A stretch of DNA of 64,000 nucleotides from assembly GCA_039654915.1 (NCBI GenBank), contig CM077599.1, positions 10,480,501 through 10,544,500 on the forward strand, read 5' to 3'. This DNA is from Aquilaria yunnanensis. Its lineage: Eukaryota > Streptophyta > Magnoliopsida > Malvales > Thymelaeaceae. The notes beneath the pieces were generated by a model that saw nothing but the letters and a program-made list of their open reading frames with translations, had not been told where the DNA came from and ran no database searches. The translations under genes and the position numbers were made by a program. Shown in pieces: positions 59,941-64,000 of the stretch (position 1 is its first letter; the number at the start of each line of letters is the position of its first letter).

Positions 59941-62900
59941 TTTATTCAAGTTAAAAATAAAATTTAGAACTTTGTTAATAGTTGATATACTCAAAATTTG
60001 TAAACAGTACCTAACCTTTAACTCATGCTTTCTTATCACCCTTAACCCATTAAATATTTTCTTTTGGTTTTAAATTTTTAAATATTTTACATTCATCCTC
60101 AACTGAATGAAATTTATTAGCTTTGAGTAACTGTGTAATATTAGTTTTTTTAATTATTTTACTTCTAATTCATTTTCAATAAATTTTCTTTTAATTTATT
60201 TTATTTTGGTCTTAAATTTTTTTAAATATTTTACATTAGTCCTCAACTGAATGAAATTTATTAACTCTGTGTAACTATATAACATCAATTTTTTTAATTA
60301 TTTTAAACTTTCTTGTAATTCATTTTCAATAAATTTTGAACTGGGGAATATTCTTCTATAGTTAAGAAAAATTCACATTATCATTTTTTTTCTTGAAATA
60401 GTAATTGTTCACCATGTATACACTCATGTAATAGTTTGTTTTTTGTTAAGGAATTACTTTTAGTGGGAACCAAATCCACATATTTTTAATAATTTTAGAA
60501 TGAATAAAGAGTACAATCAAAAGATCAAGATGAAAATAAAATCAAAATAAAAATTTTATCAATTGGTTGCATAATTTAGCTCACATATATATTGAATATT
60601 GAAGCAGTTTAGTTTTGTAAAATATGTAACTTAACTATAACTTTTCATCCTATAGAACCCAAAAAATTTTCCTTTATTATACTTAAGCCTCCACACAATC
60701 AAAATCCTTACCATAGTTCTAAAATTATTAATTTATTTAAAACTTCTAAAAAATAATAAAAAATAAAAAATATATAGATTTATTAATAACTTCTCTCTAA
60801 ACACCTCTTAAACTTTTTCTATGATGCAAGCCTCTACCATAAAATATGATATTCCAATAAAAGTTAATTCCAATTTGATACAATTCATAGATTTTAATTT
60901 ATTTTACAATTTATTGAAACCAAAATTGGTTCTTGGTATAGTTTCATTTTTCATAGAACTCAAGTTTTAAAATGTGACAAAAAATATTTTGAATACTATA
61001 TGTGATAAATTTAATACTATAGGTGGTTATATTTAACAATTTCAAACCTTATATTCTAAGGGAAAAAGTAACAAAATTTAAAGCTAATTAATTTAACAAA
61101 ATCTTTAATAAAATATTTCTATAAATGACATATTTGATAGCTATATAAATTTAAGTGCATGTTTTTTAATAATTTGAATATGATAGAAACTTAGGAAATT
61201 CAATTATAAGTTTTATTTTTATGGTACTGATGAGAATTAAATATTCAATGTCAAATTTACCTTTTATCAAAAGAGTAAAATAACTTACTATTTAAAGATA
61301 ATTAAGGAATTCATTCCATATAAGTAAAAGTAAGGGGTTTAACTATGATTCAAATTTAATATTTAGTAATATATTTTATTAGAATCCTAATATTGATATA
61401 ACTTTAGTTGAATACTAAATTTAGTCCCATCTAGTGAGCTAACTATCCTTAAGGGACGTTGGACCTAGTATGGCCCAGGTTCAAATATCTAAACACTTTA
61501 CCCAACATAAAAACATGACAAATATGGTTTGATATCTTCTAGGTTTTGGAAAACATTCAAGAATCTAATAACTCACATATATACTTAACATTCTCGCTAA
61601 ATGTTTCTGATTACAAAAAATGGTCAATTTAAGTTCTCACAAAAAGAGTAAAATGACCTATAATGTAATGATAAAAAGTCAAGTTGTTTGTTTCAACTAA
61701 CCATAAACCATAAAGTATTTCCTCATTTTTTAAATATATTTTAATATTGCTTTTCCTCTTAAAGGCCTAGTGCTAATTATACCTTTAATAAATATACAAT
61801 ACCAAATTTGGGTCTCATTAAAAAATAAAGTATCTTAAGAGTATAAAAGTTGATTAACATTTTGTCACTTTCATAATTTTTCTAATACTAATGATAGAAC
61901 ACATGTGTTGCATGAAAGTGTAATGTTCATGATAAAAGTTAAAATCATTATAACCACAAAACAATTAACATGCATATAAAATAAAGATATTAATTCTTTA
62001 ATCTCTTTGTGAGAAAATAAGTAGTTTAACAAAGTAAAAACCTTATACTCCCTCAATACATATCATAGGAATTTATTTATTTTTCTTTCAAGGTAGGTGG
62101 AAGTCTTAAGCAAAAATAAAAATTAGTGGCAACTTAAAGGTTCTGTTTAGTTTTCTAGTGCTAATATAACTCTTATTAAATAAATAATAAAAATTTTGGT
62201 TATCATTAAAAAATAAAATAACTTATAATATAAGGATAAAAAAGCCATTCAACATTTTGGTGACCTCGTACGTTTTGAAATTATTATTAAATATTACTTA
62301 TTAATTAATAAAAAATTTTAATATACTTTTAATATTAAAATTTTAGATAAATTTGCACTAATTACATACATAAATCAAAATACTAAGATATTTTTTAATC
62401 AAATAATTATAATTCCAATTATCTTGTTCAAAATAAATGGTAGCAATAATGATTTTACTTTTTTTTAGTTTAAATATGTTTGTTTGAAATGTTTTTATTA
62501 TAATATGTCATCATAATTATCCTGAATAGTATCCATTATAATAGTTTACTCATTGTATTTGATTTCTATTTACTTTAAATAATAATAATAATAATAATAA
62601 TACAACATAGAATATGCTACAGGTAATACTAGCTATAAAAAAATGATAGAATTTTTATTTTTTATGGTAGAAAAGTTATAAAAATTTCATTATCATACAT
62701 TTAATATCTTATCAAATATGTCAAAATTTCTCTTCTTAGTGTAAAATTTAAAATTAATAAGATGTAATATGCTGAGAAATAATTTTAATTTAATGGACTT
62801 AATGATATTATGTATTTACAAATTTTATTAAAAGTTAAGTTAATAAATTTTATCTTAATTTTTATATTTTAGATTAAAAAAGCTAATGATTAAAAAAAAT

Positions 62901-63488
62901 CTTATATTAGTTGGCTCAACCAATTAAATATATTTATTATTAATGTATTAGCATAATTTTAAAATTTTAAAGATACATAAGCTAAGTTTTTTAATAAATG
63001 TTTTGAGGTTCTGTTAAAAAAAAAAAAAGAATATGCTAAGTCCACAAGTGGGACATTCAATAAGAAACTTAATCAAAAATAAATTTCTTTTAATAAGTAA
63101 GATGACAAATTTGAGCCATGATGTTAAAGTATAGACTTCACAAATAAACATTAAGTTTTTTCAAAGACATATAACTATAAGTAACTATGCACTACTAAAA
63201 TACTTAATTACCTCACTTATTTTTAATAAAAAATGCATTTGCCCCAAGGTTTCAAACTTACACTTTCCCTTCATTTTATTTTATCTTTTTGGGTTGAGCT
63301 ATAAATTATACTCACATCACTTAAGTTTGAAAACCCAATTTGATCCATTATTCCTATAATATAATTAGTAAACCATAGAAAATTAGAATCCTTAAAATAG
63401 AAAAAAAATCCTAGTACGTAAAAGGAAAACTAACAATATAATTTAAGGTTTAGTCACTTTATATCTTTGCACTTTTTATTATATATAG

Positions 63489-63494
<6 letters not shown>

Positions 63495-63560
<66 letters not shown>
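63495..63560. repeat. Compound (AT)n(AG)n microsatellite
   Basis: About 40 bp of alternating TA immediately followed by about 22 bp of AG. Confidence 0.9.
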
Positions 63561-63561
<1 letters not shown>

Positions 63562-64000
63562 TATGTAGTTGTGCTTGTAATTTCTAGTCAAAATATTTAA
63601 GGTTCAAAAAGTAAATAAATTGATAACCATATTTTTAGGCATGTTTAATTGTCATATAAATGAGTATATTTTTTATTAAAAGTCAAGAGTGGAGTTAAAC
63701 TTTTAGCAATGTGCAATTAGTTATAGTTATATGTCTTTAGGAAAACTCAACCTCTACTCTTTGACATCACGACCCATATTTATGTCATACTTATTATAAA
63801 AATTTTAGTTTTTTCTTGATTTTTATCATGAATGTTTATGATGACCTAAGTCCAGAATCGGTCAACAAAATACCTGCCCATACCACATGGGCTATCCTTT
63901 AGAAATGGATAAGCGCTAGGTGTTTATGTTCTGAAATTGAAGCCTATATATGCACATAAGGCTTCTCACAATTTACCCATGTAAGATATGGGGGCATTAA

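Larger units (their letters stand above)
57120..64000. repeat. Very AT-rich repeat region with duplicated segments
   Basis: No coding sequence is supported in nearly 7 kb. Segments at 57120-57840 and 62360-63500 match in order: ttgttcaaaataaat, tttgatttct...aaataataataat, ccaaagacatgtaa/caaagacatataac, gtcactttatatctttg. Another pair is 59280-59420 and 62130-62260 (ttataatataagg.taaaaa.gccatt). 58050-58140 and 59450-59530 share aatattaaaat/tgattaat words. These look like nested, decayed copies of one non-autonomous family. A MITE lies at 59690-59940; SSRs at 57337-57365 (AAT), 62578-62602 (AAT) and 63495-63560. Confidence 0.6.

Overview
This is nuclear DNA from a flowering plant, most likely a eudicot. 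The evidence is intron-containing genes for plastid and jasmonate-pathway proteins, AT-rich intergenic DNA, long SSR tracts and many plant transposon families (copia, MULE, CACTA, hAT, a solo LTR, MITEs, a Helitron-like terminus). No bacterial, organellar or viral gene organisation is visible. The species cannot be named from the sequence alone.

Layout. 1-0.8 kb: decayed Ty1/copia gag-protease, minus strand. 2.2-3.1 and 6.0-6.7 kb: two related non-autonomous MULE-type elements, each flanked by runs of A that fit a 9-bp target duplication; the second carries what looks like a captured plastid transit-peptide exon. 7.0-7.25 kb: intact gene for thylakoid soluble phosphoprotein TSP9. 9.2-15.9 kb, minus: a multi-exon gene joining a bromodomain to a plant Transposase_24 (Ptta/En/Spm) domain, carrying in-frame stops and frameshifts. 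16.3-17.4 kb: non-autonomous hAT-like element. 18.4-23.8 kb, minus: a second, more decayed copy of the Transposase_24 part, interrupted by a repeat that itself holds a 1.77-kb solo LTR. 25.07-34.60 kb: a complete but inactivated CACTA (En/Spm) transposon with TIRs, a 3-bp target duplication, palindromic subterminal repeats, a minisatellite, a huge trinucleotide tract, a TNP2-type transposase and a second Transposase_24 gene. 35-38.6 kb: AT-rich and unannotated. 39.03-39.70 kb: intact single-exon DMP (DUF679) gene, DMP2-like. 41.3-43.8 kb: hAT transposase remnant. 44-47.7 kb: no gene supported. 47.8-51.2 kb: intact seven-exon BASS-family plastid sodium/metabolite cotransporter, probably BASS3. 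52.1-53.5 kb: intact five-exon TIFY/JAZ-like repressor with a divergent Jas motif and a Jas-splitting intron. 56.2-56.7 kb: 3' end of a second CACTA family. 57.1-64 kb: very AT-rich repeats with a Helitron-like 3' terminus and duplicated segments.

Four genes look functional: TSP9, DMP2-like, BASS3-like and TIFY/JAZ-like. They do not form a pathway; TSP9 and BASS3 act in the chloroplast, the JAZ-like protein in the nucleus and DMP in endomembranes. The two most unusual items are the bromodomain-Transposase_24 pseudogene pair lying beside a CACTA element that encodes the same domain family, and the JAZ-like gene with an extra residue in the Jas helix. All splice sites were placed by eye from GT-AG consensus and reading-frame continuity; no database search was run.
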